Numbered from the stretch's first letter, positions 36,469 to 44,651 are shown. The stretch: DNA of 64,000 nucleotides from Novipirellula sp052161655 (GCF_052161655.1 NZ_CP197418.1:4216001-4280000); one strand, 5' to 3'. A program made the numbers and translations. The notes: a model not told the origin generated them from the sequence alone.

Positions 36469-36475
36469 GTTATCC
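36469..36475 (-). repeat. attC right core left by intron fossil
   Basis: GTTATCC follows the intron end directly; the left attC arm is lost. Confidence 0.5.
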
Positions 36476-36494
36476 GTCGTCTTTTGCCCTGCTC

Positions 36495-37148
36495 TCACGG
36501 ATTGAGATACACTGCTTTCAGTTCATCGGGCTCGACTTCTAGTTGTAATCTGCCAAGCCAAAGAATCGCAAGTTCGAGATCCGGATTGAGTGAAATGGCG
36601 GATTCCATTTGGTTTATCGCTTCGTCGCGACGCTTTCGCTTTAGGTAAATATAACCAAGGTTGTAGTTTGCGACGGCGTCATCCTGATGTGCGGATTTGA
36701 GTATAAACAAAGCATCGTTATCACGCTGGATGTCGACGTAAACGATCGCAAGGTTGTTCGCGTAGAGAAGGTTTTTTGGCGAGAGCCCAACGGCAGTTTC
36801 GAGGTGCTTTCGAGCGTTTTTATAATCCTTGCATTTCCAAAAAGCGTAACCAGCATCGTTGTGAAAGCGAGGGTTTTCGGGATCGAGCACCGAAGCTCGT
36901 GCATAAGTTTCTGCAGACAATAGGAACTCGCCCGATCTGTACTGTTCCCTCGCGACTTCAGCATACTTCTCGGGATCCTGCGCCGCCGGGACTATCGCCG
37001 CCGCTTGGCGTGAATCCCCATTGACTCTTGCGTTGTGTTCAGCTCCGCCATCATTTTGCGTGCATGCTGCCCCTAACAAGGCGAAGGCAAATAACATCGT
37101 GAGCAAACCGAGAGGCACGCTTCGGATTTGAATTGCTCGATCAGTCAT
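36495..37148 (-). CDS. TPR lipoprotein
   Basis: 217 residues. Signal at about 8-29 with lipobox LLGAAC, so lipidation at Cys29 is expected. Residues about 58-195 carry tetratricopeptide repeats (YRSGEFLLSAETYARASVLDPENPRFHNDAGY, NLAIVYVDIQRDNDALFIL, NLGYIYLKRKRRDEAINQMESAISLNP). Probably a periplasmic scaffold. ATG 37148 lies 16 bp after the attC core. Confidence 0.85.
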   Translation of the reverse strand: MTDRAIQIRSVPLGLLTMLFAFALLGAACTQNDGGAEHNARVNGDSRQAAAIVPAAQDPEKYAEVAREQYRSGEFLLSAETYARASVLDPENPRFHNDAGYAFWKCKDYKNARKHLETAVGLSPKNLLYANNLAIVYVDIQRDNDALFILKSAHQDDAVANYNLGYIYLKRKRRDEAINQMESAISLNPDLELAILWLGRLQLEVEPDELKAVYLNP

Positions 37149-37163
37149 GGATTTGAGTTGGAT

Positions 37164-37246
37164 TACGGCTAGCGATTACCGAGCACGGCCCATGTGGTCA
37201 CCATTGGTAACGATCCCATGCCGTGCTTCGTGTTAATCGCATGGTT
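37164..37246 (-). repeat. attC site
   Basis: Left core GATTACGG (variant), right core ATGGTTCG. Arms TTACCGAGCACGGC and GCCGTGCTTCGTG pair. Confidence 0.75.
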
Positions 37247-37336
37247 CGCCGCATTGCAGCGGATATACGCAACCCAGTGCCAACGACGATGAGTAGAGTG
37301 TAACAATCGCATCTACCGCCAGCAAATCTCTCGGCG
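37247..37336 (-). other. Short cassette without gene
   Basis: Ninety bases between two attC sites. The block GAGTAGAGTGTAACAATCGCATCTACCGCC resembles the R1/R2 family middle but no gene fits. Confidence 0.35.
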
Positions 37337-37415
37337 AACGTCACCGATCACGGTACGGCGACGATTGATTGTCCATTTGAAATTGCCCGACTTCGCCAAT
37401 CTAGTGCATGTGATT
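37337..37415 (-). repeat. attC-like site
   Basis: Left core GAACGTCA, right core TGATTGC (variant). Arms CACGGTACGGCGAC and CCGACTTCGCC pair. Confidence 0.55.
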
Positions 37416-37500
37416 GCACGTCGGCTCATGCATTGGCGTGGCATCAGAATGACCCGGATCAGCGGGGGCCGGGATTTGAGCAGCGATTTGATTAATTCAA

Positions 37501-38040
37501 TCACCGGACCGCCGGTGGATCCGAGGGTGCGTCGGTGTTTGCACACGCCAACGATCGCGTTTGATTTCGATGTCCATAGAAAAGACCGGCGAGAAAGCAG
37601 CCAATCGCACCGCCGGCAATAATTGCCATAGTTACAACCGATTGGGGAATCTTGGAAACGCCGCTCGTTGTTGCGATGACGTTTTTGTGTTGTGCAATTC
37701 GTGCAGTAATTGTTTGTTCACGCTCAAGTTCCGATAATGTAACTTTCAACTCGATTGCATCATCACCAGACGTGCTCAAGCGATTTGCCTTTTCACGGAG
37801 TCCATCGATCTTTGCGACACGTTTTTTTTGCTCTTGGCTCAAAAGTTCGACTACTCGTCTATCGTTCTCCTGTGAGCGGTTGCCCGTCTGTAGACGATGT
37901 TGATCACCAACGACCCAACCAGCACAAAAAGCGGCGAAGGCAAGAGTGGCAGCGAACAGCAACGAAAGACCATATTGCCTCGCAGTAGAATTTACAGGTC
38001 GCTTCGCTTGCATCTGTGCACCGTGAATCGGAGTGCTCAT
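37501..38040 (-). CDS. Membrane protein with coiled coil between two helices
   Basis: 179 residues: helix at about 24-45, a long charged coiled-coil region at about 52-118 (SQENDRRVVELLSQEQKKRVAKIDGLREK, LSELEREQ), second helix at about 133-154. The coiled coil would lie outside the cytoplasm. ATG 38040, 37 bp from the core at 38077. Function unknown. Confidence 0.7.
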   Translation of the reverse strand: MSTPIHGAQMQAKRPVNSTARQYGLSLLFAATLAFAAFCAGWVVGDQHRLQTGNRSQENDRRVVELLSQEQKKRVAKIDGLREKANRLSTSGDDAIELKVTLSELEREQTITARIAQHKNVIATTSGVSKIPQSVVTMAIIAGGAIGCFLAGLFYGHRNQTRSLACANTDAPSDPPAVR

Positions 38041-38076
38041 TGGTAATCAAGACTCCCCTGATGCGAAGTCCCGAGT

Positions 38077-38160
38077 AACGGCGGAATTCACCGAGAACGC
38101 GCAGTAGACGTTGTGATGGCCAAGTCGCCGTGCTCGCGTTTTTCAGTGCAATTCATGGTT
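38077..38160 (-). repeat. attC site
   Basis: Left core GTAACGGC, right core ATGGTTCT. Outer arms GGAATTCACCGAGAACGCG and CGCGTTTTTCAGTGCAATTC pair. Confidence 0.8.
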
Positions 38161-38173
38161 CTACCTTACTGCG

Positions 38174-38674
38174 TCAATCTTCCGAGATGAACTGCCACGA
38201 GTCGGCAATGGCAACGTGACTCCATAGGTTGAATGGCAATTCGGTTGGTCCATGTTGGACAAACCCAGTATGACCTGCGGGTGCGTCGTCAGTCCAGAGG
38301 CAAACAACTCCGCTTCGATGTTGTTCGACCTTGCAGATCCGAAGTGGGCCAATCCAAAACGGAGTTTTAATTGCCGTGCCGGAAGCAACGTCGCCGGCGA
38401 TTCGGTCGAACGTCGGGCGAGAAAAATGGAACACCGTCTGTAGCGGCATGTCGAATAGGAAGGTGGATAGTAGAACGGCAACCGCAGCAATGCCAAGCAA
38501 GTAACGTTGTATCGAGCGACTAGCGACTATCAAGGTGAGGCTGACAATTAAAAGCGGAAGACAAACCATGCAAAGGAGAAATCGCTCTAGCGGCCAGATT
38601 GCCGCCACGCAACCAATGACCGGCGGAAGCGAGATCAACGTGATAGGTATCAATTGACGGAGGCGTGGCATCAT
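38174..38674 (-). CDS. Membrane-anchored hypothetical protein
   Basis: 166 residues. Hydrophobic helices at about 9-26, 31-50 and 57-72, then a soluble C-terminal part (FHFSRPTFDRIAGDVASGT, ICKVEQHRSGVVCLWT). The second in-frame ATG (38671) is equally possible. Function unknown. Confidence 0.65.
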   Translation of the reverse strand: MMPRLRQLIPITLISLPPVIGCVAAIWPLERFLLCMVCLPLLIVSLTLIVASRSIQRYLLGIAAVAVLLSTFLFDMPLQTVFHFSRPTFDRIAGDVASGTAIKTPFWIGPLRICKVEQHRSGVVCLWTDDAPAGHTGFVQHGPTELPFNLWSHVAIADSWQFISED

Positions 38675-38683
38675 GATGGACTG

Positions 38684-38767
38684 AACGTTACGCGTAATCG
38701 GAAAGACGCGGGAAAGTTTCTAACGGCCAAATTGCTCAACTCGCGTTCTCCGGTTCACGCGAGGGTT
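38684..38767 (-). repeat. attC site
   Basis: Left core GAACGTTA, right core GGGTTACCC. Arms GACGCGGGAAAG and CAACTCGCGTTCTCC pair. TTA is the stop of the next gene. Confidence 0.75.
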
Positions 38768-39233
38768 ACCCGTCAGGTTGGCGTTCGGGAGAAGTCAATG
38801 TGCAGGAAATGCGACGAGCTTCGAGGTGGGCAGGAGTCTTGACAATCGCATCGTCAGGCACCAACGAACTAATGAAACGGTCGAGTATAGCCTTGCCTAT
38901 CTCTTTGTGCTTGGGATCGCGACCTCGGAAAAGGACAGATACCCGAACGTCGTTGCGTTTCTGCAGGAGCGACCGTACGCGTCGCGCTTCGTCGCCCAGG
39001 TCCATGTCCAAATGCGTTGCGGGGCGAATCCGAATCTCCTTCGTACGAACCGTGGTCGTTTTATCCGAAGACGGTCGAAGTTCACGGTCGTCATCGCCGA
39101 CGGGCCAAGCGAGAGAGTTGCAATTTGGGCAACAAACATCGCCAGCAATCGAACGGTTTAGGCGGAACTCCGTACCGCAAACATCGCATTGATGCGGCAC
39201 GCCCTCGGGTGTACGGGAAGAGGGGTCATTCAT
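38766..39233 (-). CDS. Zinc ribbon fused to IF3 C-terminal domain
   Basis: 155 residues. About 16-38 is a zinc ribbon (C16, C19, C35, C38). About 64-150 matches the C-terminal domain of translation initiation factor IF3: TKEIRIRPATHLDMDLGDEA, then VRSLLQKRNDVRVSVLFRGR, KHKEIGKAILDRFISSL and a final strand. The IF3 N-terminal domain is missing. The IF3 C domain binds the 30S platform and prevents subunit joining, so this could act on ribosomes as a regulator, but it is shorter than true IF3 and the essential infC is presumably elsewhere. Single-gene cassette between two attC sites. Confidence 0.8.
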   Translation of the reverse strand: MNDPSSRTPEGVPHQCDVCGTEFRLNRSIAGDVCCPNCNSLAWPVGDDDRELRPSSDKTTTVRTKEIRIRPATHLDMDLGDEARRVRSLLQKRNDVRVSVLFRGRDPKHKEIGKAILDRFISSLVPDDAIVKTPAHLEARRISCTLTSPERQPDG

Positions 39234-39255
39234 AGGCAGAAAGGTTCATTCGGGT

Positions 39256-39338
39256 AACGGTGGTGGTCACACGGCGATCCACGACGCTGCATTCACGGAA
39301 AAGACACTGCCGCCGCTCGTGTGCACCAGTGGGGCATT
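39256..39338 (-). repeat. attC site
   Basis: Left core GGTAACGG, right core GCATTACG. Arms CACACGGCGATCC and CTGCCGCCGCTCGTGTG pair. It closes an R2 copy. Confidence 0.75.
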
Positions 39339-39705
39339 ACGCTGTGCCTGTTTGGCGAGCGATTCGCCAATCGGACCATCTCAGCGAACCTTCAACATAC
39401 TGCCCGAAGCGGGACCGAGCAACAATTGACCAAGTAGATTCACGAGTTGGCGATATTTGCGGGCGGACCTGCACCGTTGGCATCCCGGCACTCGCGAGAC
39501 CGCGCAACGATTAGTACTTATTAGTGGCGATGAGTGTTCCAGCAAGAAACAACACTAATCTTCGCTAATCGTACACTAATGGCTTTGTCGTGGAGGTCTG
39601 CCCTGCGGCCATTTGCACCAGCAAGCAATCGAGCAACCATCTCGGAAATTGTCTATCGACCGAGCAAGTATTACGAACCTTGGCGACCGACCGAGAAACC
39701 ACGGC
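39339..39705 (-). repeat. R2 non-coding cassette, copy 3
   Basis: TGTTTGGCGAGCGATTCGCCA to CGACCGAGAAACCACGG. Same blocks as 31830-32165; the right end is longer. Confidence 0.75.
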
Positions 39706-39783
39706 AACGATCACCGAGCCCGAACGATAGATCTGAACATTGAAATGCACACGCACGTCCGGCTTCACGTGCTTCGTTTTGTT
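39706..39783 (-). repeat. attC site
   Basis: Left core GCAACGAT, right core TTGTTACCGG. Arms CACCGAGCCCGAACG and CGTCCGGCTTCACGTG pair. Confidence 0.7.
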
Positions 39784-39804
39784 ACCGGTCTGGGGTTAAC
39801 GGTG

Positions 39805-40215
39805 TTAGTCGGCAGTTGGCATTTTGCTCATGTCCATCCACATTGATTCCCAGACGTGACCATCCGGATCGGCCAAGCTACGGCCGTACATGAATCCGTG
39901 GTCTTGGACAGGATTTATGTTGGCGGTGCCGCCGTTCTCAGCCGCGGATTCGTTCATCGCATCCACGGCATCACGAGAATCGCACGAAATACAAAGCATG
40001 ACCTCACTGGATGAAGTCGGCGGTATCGGGCGTGTCGTAAAGGTGCGCCACTTGGCGTGTGTCAACAACATGACGTTGATTGACTCGCTCCATACCATGC
40101 ACGCAGCCGTGTCGTCGGTAAATTGCGGATTATTCGTAAATCCAATCGCGGTGTAGAATCGCATCGACGCTCTAAGGTCGACAACAGGGAGGTTGACGAA
40201 AATCATTCGGGACAC
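39805..40215 (-). CDS. VOC-family (glyoxalase/PhnB-like) protein
   Basis: 136 residues with the paired beta-alpha-beta-beta-beta pattern of the vicinal oxygen chelate fold: IFVNLPVVDLRASMRFYTAIGF at the start and FMYGRSLADPDGHVWESMWMD at the end, the latter carrying the metal-ligand-type DPDGHVWE. Such proteins are lyases or antibiotic-binding proteins; the substrate cannot be told. ATG 40215. A common kind of integron cassette cargo. Confidence 0.85.
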   Translation of the reverse strand: MSRMIFVNLPVVDLRASMRFYTAIGFTNNPQFTDDTAACMVWSESINVMLLTHAKWRTFTTRPIPPTSSSEVMLCISCDSRDAVDAMNESAAENGGTANINPVQDHGFMYGRSLADPDGHVWESMWMDMSKMPTAD

Positions 40216-40317
40216 AGACGGCTCCTTTCAGTAGTTGGTTTTTGGGTGGATTTCGTCGCGATTATAGCAGTGGATTTGCAATGGTGGATCCGCGTGCCAT
40301 AGGACGCTCTGCCGGAC

Positions 40318-40427
40318 AACGGGTCCGTTGACCGGGCGGCGCCGATTTATCCAGCAGCGGGTTGTGGCAGGTGACTCACGAAAAACAGATCACGGGCAGC
40401 CCACAGCGCCGCTGCATCACATTGTGT
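40318..40427 (-). repeat. Long attC site
   Basis: Left core CAACGGGT, right core TTGTGTACC. Arms ACCGGGCGGCGCC and GCCCACAGCGCCGC pair; about 110 bp, with a larger loop than its neighbours. Confidence 0.65.
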
Positions 40428-40683
40428 ACCCATCCGACTCTATTTTTGCAAATCGCGAACCGGGCCCGTAGATAACTTTGTACCGGTGTGTTTTGTCGTT
40501 GTTTTCGATACCAGAAGATCGGCCGATATACTCGTAGGTAGTGCCGTCACGCTGGTCGAACCAGGTTCGCTCATCCAGCTTGATGAAATGCGTCTGCGTT
40601 TGTCGGATCAGCGGTGCTGCAAGAATCGCAGCGGCTATGATCAGCGACCCAAAAATAATTCCTCGTATATTCATCTTGATCAC
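40417..40683 (-). CDS. Small membrane-anchored protein, second gene of its cassette
   Basis: 88 residues with a membrane helix at about 7-24 and a soluble C-terminal part with WFDQRDGTTYEYIGRS. GTG at 40683 overlaps the stop of 40680-41174 (GTGA), so translation is likely coupled; ATG three codons on is an alternative. Stops within the attC. Function unknown. Confidence 0.65.
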   Translation of the reverse strand: MIKMNIRGIIFGSLIIAAAILAAPLIRQTQTHFIKLDERTWFDQRDGTTYEYIGRSSGIENNDKTHRYKVIYGPGSRFAKIESDGYTM

Positions 40684-41174
40684 CTGGCATGCTGGTCGGG
40701 AACGTCGTATCCATCTTCCTCGGCCCGGGAATATAGGAAATCAGTCCACTCCGATAGAGACTGAAAAACAAGCGTCGTGGCATTCACGGCAGCTTCTGCT
40801 GAATCGAAACGCGTGCCGTTCTCAATGTTGAAGATTATCCTGCGGGCAAGATCGTACGTCCAGCAGTCTCCATCACTTTCACCGCTCCAACTCGCGATGC
40901 CGAACAGCTCGAACTTGGTGTGAAAGTAGATTGGGGAGCAGTCGACTTGGTAGGTCGATAGCTCTCGAGGCGGGAAGAGCTGAACAACCCCTGCGTCTAC
41001 CCACTTGTCCGGTGTAACGGCAGCCATGAACTGACGAAGGTCTGGGGGGACATTGATCGAGTACAAATTCCAGACGGGGTCCAAAGCAGTCTCTGGGACT
41101 CCAATTTGAATGTCGACCGATGAAATATGAGCAACAAGACGTCGCAACTTTGCAGCGCACACAGAGAGATCCAT
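40680..41174 (-). CDS. SUKH/SMI1-KNR4-like protein
   Basis: 164 residues from ATG 41174, 17 bp after the core at 41191. YSINVPPDLRQFMAAVTPDKW near 42-62 and later LFGIASWSGESDGDCWTYDL match the SUKH pattern of an initial helix pair followed by strands. SUKH proteins are typical immunity proteins against polymorphic toxins. Overlaps the next gene by 4 bp; two-gene cassette. Confidence 0.65.
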   Translation of the reverse strand: MDLSVCAAKLRRLVAHISSVDIQIGVPETALDPVWNLYSINVPPDLRQFMAAVTPDKWVDAGVVQLFPPRELSTYQVDCSPIYFHTKFELFGIASWSGESDGDCWTYDLARRIIFNIENGTRFDSAEAAVNATTLVFQSLSEWTDFLYSRAEEDGYDVPDQHAR

Positions 41175-41190
41175 TGTTGTAAGTTGGGGC

Positions 41191-41272
41191 AACGGCCCGC
41201 GTCACCGAGGACTGCCAATGTGGTCCCATTTGTTAACACCTGTAACGGTCCTTCGTGTGCAAGGACATGGTT
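41191..41272 (-). repeat. attC site
   Basis: Left core GCAACGGC, right core ATGGTTACCC. Arms CACCGAGGACTGCC and AACGGTCCTTCGTG pair. Confidence 0.85.
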
Positions 41273-41549
41273 ACCCACATTTCTCCGGCATTGAGGAGCT
41301 TGGCGAGGAATCGGGAACGGAATCGAGGTAGTAGACGCGAGCCGCGACAACACTACGACATGTCGAGCAGCGGGCAGCGATACGTTTACCGTGCGATGCA
41401 GCTCCGAACCGAATCTCACCAATACTCCAGACCGATCGTTCTGAGTTGCATTTCGTGCATTGGATCATCCATCGTTCGGAGGACTCACGTATTCGCGTGA
41501 ACCAAGTGGCAGGCAAGATGGTTCTTGCGATTCGCTGCGTGATGGACAT
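41271..41549 (-). CDS. Zinc-ribbon protein
   Basis: 92 residues. Cysteine pairs CTKC and CSTC (about 31-34 and 60-63) form one zinc ribbon; the tail is serine-rich. The ATG at 41549 gives a 27-residue basic lead; ATG 41468 would start directly at the ribbon. The TAA lies in the attC right core. Function unknown. Confidence 0.65.
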   Translation of the reverse strand: MSITQRIARTILPATWFTRIRESSERWMIQCTKCNSERSVWSIGEIRFGAASHGKRIAARCSTCRSVVAARVYYLDSVPDSSPSSSMPEKCG

Positions 41550-41650
41550 CGTTTGATCTCATGGCGATGTAGGGATTGGGGAGACGTGTCTAGCAAAGGC
41601 ACAGGTAGTGAATCGATTGGGGCGCTAAATTCGCCAAATTTCAGTCAGAT

Positions 41651-41731
41651 AATGTCGGTCGTCACCGGGCAACCGCCCAAGACTATTCACTTGTAATCAC
41701 GCTGCCGGTCCCTCCGGTTCACGACATTGTT
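41651..41731 (-). repeat. attC site
   Basis: Left core AGATAATG (AAT for AAC), right core TTGTTCTG. Arms CACCGGGCAACCGCC and GCCGGTCCCTCCGG pair. Confidence 0.75.
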
Positions 41732-41861
41732 CTGTGGCATGGGAAATCGCCGAAGGAAAAATAGTGGATTCCGATTCTGCCAGAGTCTGCGGAAGTCGAG
41801 TTTACCAATTCTGATCACGAGGACTGGCTTCCATTCTCGTTTCACCAACGCGACTGAGAAG

Positions 41862-42647
41862 CTACAACGGAGGTTTACTCGCCAGTGCGTAGTCCTTCGC
41901 TTCGGTATCCAGTTCAAACATCACCCCCGTAGATGTTGGCTTGGACCGAATGTCGCTCAGAGTCAACACCCGATTCCCGTCTGGACGTTCAACGACGATC
42001 CGTGCTTGGTCGAGAGTACCAGGGAATGAATAGCAGCTAAACTTGCCCTCATCGTCGGTTAGCTCGGGAGCCGAACGCGGAAAAAGTTGATCAATTTGAG
42101 TCTTTCGCGAAGAGATCGTAACAAATGCCTTGGCAAGCGGCCGTCCGTTGACTTGAACGCGGCCGGTAACTTTGATTGCCCTTGCCATTTTTAAGGTGAT
42201 CTGGGCATCGCCATCCGTTTCAGGAGCGAGGATTTGGTAAGCCGAACGAAAACGGCGACAGCGATCGTTTAACTCCCGATCGAACGCGTCGCGTCCCAGT
42301 GGGTCATTCGGAGCATTGTCGCACAGCTTCATCGCTTCTTCTGTCGTTAACTCGACACGGTGCGCATATAGCCCGGCCAGCGTCCAAGAAACGTCGTGCA
42401 GGGCCAGTTCACAGCGACCATTCACATCCGTTTTCTGCGGCGGTGATAGTTCCATCGGCACTGGATACTCCTTTCCCTCTTGACGAATGAATTTTAGATA
42501 GCGAGCCTCCACCGTGGCGCCTTCGACCGGATCGCCATGTTCATCCACCACCCGTACCGGAATGTGAACTGAATCTTCTGCGAAAACACCTATCGGAGTC
42601 GCAATAAAAAGGACAGACGTAATGATTGAGATCGCCTGAAAACGCAT
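41862..42647 (-). CDS. Secreted protein with carboxypeptidase-regulatory-like domain
   Basis: 261 residues from ATG 42647, chosen because CAGGAGAAAG stands 6 bp before it; longer frames start in the attC. Signal peptide about 1-23 (ending VFAED). Residues about 27-70 (VHIPVRVVDEHGDPVEGATVEARYL) and about 165-215 (IKVTGRVQVNGRPLAKAFVTI) are CarboxypepD_reg-like beta sandwiches. Probably a periplasmic or surface protein. Good RBS suggests its own translation signal inside the cassette. Confidence 0.75.
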   Translation of the reverse strand: MRFQAISIITSVLFIATPIGVFAEDSVHIPVRVVDEHGDPVEGATVEARYLKFIRQEGKEYPVPMELSPPQKTDVNGRCELALHDVSWTLAGLYAHRVELTTEEAMKLCDNAPNDPLGRDAFDRELNDRCRRFRSAYQILAPETDGDAQITLKMARAIKVTGRVQVNGRPLAKAFVTISSRKTQIDQLFPRSAPELTDDEGKFSCYSFPGTLDQARIVVERPDGNRVLTLSDIRSKPTSTGVMFELDTEAKDYALASKPPL

Positions 42648-42698
42648 GAGACTTTCTCCTGAAGCGATTCGAATGCTATGCCTACCGCTCATCCACCC

Positions 42699-42779
42699 AA
42701 CGGTGGTCATCAGCGAGGACGGCCGGTTGATTTTCCATTACTAAACGCCTGATGCTGTACTCCCTTGGATGGCATCGTT
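42699..42779 (-). repeat. attC site
   Basis: Left core CAACGGTG, right core TCGTTATT. Arms CATCAGCGAGGACGGC and GATGCTGTACTCCC pair partly. Confidence 0.75.
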
Positions 42780-43242
42780 ATTTGCCTTTCTGGATCGACC
42801 AGGAACACAATCCAGTGACACCGAGTCCCGAGTTGGGATCAGCCACAAATCCGATCGTGAATCCCGAATCGAAACGCATCAAGCAGTCAGCGGCGTATTG
42901 GTTGCCGCATCCAGTGTAACGCAGGTCGACGGCATTGAGAATGGTTTTCAGTTCAGCTAACGACATTCGAGGCCGCAGTTTCCACGGGTCGACGAGCAAA
43001 GACGGGCCGCCGTAGAAAAGGCTGTCAGCATCACTGTGAACCAATGAAAGCAGGTCGTTTTCAAAGTGAAATTCGATGCTGCCGTATCGCCAGACACAGG
43101 ATGTCCGCCTGCGATTAGTGATCGTCGCATCGGCGGGTTCGCCGAGAGTTTCGCCCACTAGCTGTCGTGATGTTCCCAGTGCGAACGGACCGAGTGAGCC
43201 GTTCCGAATCGTGTCGATGATTGCAGCATATGTGACGGCCAT
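42778..43242 (-). CDS. Hypothetical protein with LGEP motif
   Basis: 154 residues, soluble. GPFALGTSRQLVGETLGEPAD near 18-38 followed by WRYGSIEFHFENDLLSLVH is a pattern seen in small hypothetical proteins of bacterial toxin-immunity and cassette contexts, similar to the start of SmpA/OmlA folds. ATG 43242 is 17 bp from the core and the TAA lies in the attC core. Function not assigned. Confidence 0.7.
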   Translation of the reverse strand: MAVTYAAIIDTIRNGSLGPFALGTSRQLVGETLGEPADATITNRRRTSCVWRYGSIEFHFENDLLSLVHSDADSLFYGGPSLLVDPWKLRPRMSLAELKTILNAVDLRYTGCGNQYAADCLMRFDSGFTIGFVADPNSGLGVTGLCSWSIQKGK

Positions 43243-43258
43243 GCGATTTCAGTCGGAT

Positions 43259-43340
43259 AACGTCACTCGTCACACGGTACGCGCGAAAGATTTTCAGCTT
43301 CAAACCGCCCGGCTTGCGTACGCTGATGTACGCTGGTGTT
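43259..43340 (-). repeat. attC site
   Basis: Left core GGATAACG, right core GTGTTACT. Arms CACACGGTACGCGCG and TTGCGTACGCTGATG pair. TTA is the stop of the next gene. Confidence 0.85.
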
Positions 43341-43938
43341 ACTCGTCCTTGTGGATCGCATTGTCGAGCTCGACAAGCCGTTCAGCATACGACATGATTA
43401 CCGGCCGCGCATCAAAATTCGGGTACTTTTTTTCCATCGCCAATATTTTCGCAAACGCCCCAATACACGCTTCGCGTCGGAGTTGTGCCAGAGACATTCC
43501 CTCTCGGCCAGCAAGCCACTTCGCGATGCTTTTTTTTTCAAGCGGCGAATACGAGGCGTCCAGTTTTGAAGTGTGCGATTCAAGCATGTCCTGGATCAGC
43601 CAGAACGAGTGGTCGCCCATGTCGACTTCGCCAGAGACCGCCCGAGTTAAATAGTTGGATGGAGGGCGTCGAGAATCGGTGAGATGTTGAACCAGTGTAC
43701 GAATTGCCGGCAGCCCACCAGTACGTAGTTTCGCATCAGCCGAGTTGACCGCATCACGGTCGGTAGAGGTCGCGATTGTCTCGATCGCCTCTTCAAACTC
43801 AGAGATTTCTGGTGTTTTCTTTGCGATCGTCTTGCCGGTGGCAATTGAGCCGCCTGCATCTTGAGCGATAACATTGGCCGGCGAAAACGGTACCAAGGCC
43901 AGTACGGCGATCAACGCAGTGCAACGCATCGTATTCAT
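43339..43938 (-). CDS. Secreted helical hypothetical protein
   Basis: 199 residues from ATG 43938, which lies next to the core; the longer frame is attC. Signal peptide about 1-24 (ALVPFSPANVIAQD). The mature part is helical (FEEAIETIATSTDRDAVNSADAKLRTGGLPAIRTLVQHL), reminiscent of HEAT-like repeats. Unknown function. Confidence 0.7.
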   Translation of the reverse strand: MNTMRCTALIAVLALVPFSPANVIAQDAGGSIATGKTIAKKTPEISEFEEAIETIATSTDRDAVNSADAKLRTGGLPAIRTLVQHLTDSRRPPSNYLTRAVSGEVDMGDHSFWLIQDMLESHTSKLDASYSPLEKKSIAKWLAGREGMSLAQLRREACIGAFAKILAMEKKYPNFDARPVIMSYAERLVELDNAIHKDE

Positions 43939-43943
43939 TTGGT

Positions 43944-44025
43944 TACCGTCGAGCATCAGCGAGTACGGCGATATGATGCTCCATTTGTAAACGCCCGATG
44001 CCGTACATCGGTGAATGCCATCGTT
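43944..44025 (-). repeat. attC site
   Basis: Left core GGTTACCG (variant), right core TCGTTATCC. Arms CATCAGCGAGTACGGCG and GATGCCGTACATCGGTG pair. Confidence 0.75.
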
Positions 44026-44395
44026 ATCCGCCGTCTGGCGTCGTGCTAGTGACCGACAGATCGAGTGTCTTGCCGCACCGTGAGCAAGTAGCAAGAGGTG
44101 TGTCTAGCACGTCGCCGCAATGATAGCAGAATAAGTGAGTAGACGCAGACACGAGAGCCTGTTGTTCTTGCCAGGCATTTAGTAGGGCTTGGACATTGTC
44201 GGCTGTGCAGTCAACGGCGCAAACGTCGTATACAGTACCAAAGACAGGGCCTTCACCAGCCTGAACTTGGCTGTATTCATTCACGGGAGAAAGGAGATGC
44301 GCCTTCACGCCAGATTCACGCAAAAACGCGACCAGTGAGTCAGCGGCAGAGTAGCTGCGCGATCGGTAGACAGTTGTCGGGTCTGGAAGCGTCAT
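44024..44395 (-). CDS. DUF2007-like protein with zinc ribbon
   Basis: 123 residues. About 8-75 resembles DUF2007 signal-transducer-type proteins (VYRSRSYSAADSLVAFLRESGVKAHLLSP and the AVDCTADNVQALLNAW end). About 90-110 is a zinc ribbon (CYHC and CSRC). The pair is common in planctomycetes; ligand unknown. TAA stop lies in the attC core. Confidence 0.75.
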   Translation of the reverse strand: MTLPDPTTVYRSRSYSAADSLVAFLRESGVKAHLLSPVNEYSQVQAGEGPVFGTVYDVCAVDCTADNVQALLNAWQEQQALVSASTHLFCYHCGDVLDTPLATCSRCGKTLDLSVTSTTPDGG

Positions 44396-44428
44396 GTTCG
44401 ATGGCCTTATGCACCGTTGCGAGCGATT

Positions 44429-44487
44429 GGTTTAGACCGCTGAAGTCCGGCGGTTGCAGTCCATTTTTATCCGCTTGAGTCGGCTTT
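44429..44487 (-). repeat. Degenerate attC
   Basis: Left GGTTTAGACCGCTGAAG and right CGCTTGAGTCGGCTTTACC pair partly; right core TTTACCC. Its TTA would be the stop of the next small gene. Confidence 0.4.
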
Positions 44488-44651
44488 ACCCAGGGAGCAC
44501 GCGCGCTCCGAAAATGCGCCGGTAGCCATAGAATGCACAATTGGCGAGTGCAACGACGATCACGATTTCGGGAAAGCCAGGATGTAGGATTTGAGCAAGC
44601 AGAGCGCCGATGCCAGCGGCAACTGTAAGCCAGAAGAAGAAAGAATTCATG
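44486..44651 (-). pseudogene. Small two-helix membrane protein with frameshift
   Basis: A hydrophobic frame ending in an attC core stop encodes WLTVAAGIGALLAQILHPG and VIVVALANCAFYGYRR. Its only ATG (44651) is out of phase by one base, separated by a T-run (TTCTTTTCTTCTTC); dropping one T would give one 54-residue protein. Frameshift mutation, slippage or an ATT start remain possible. Confidence 0.45.
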
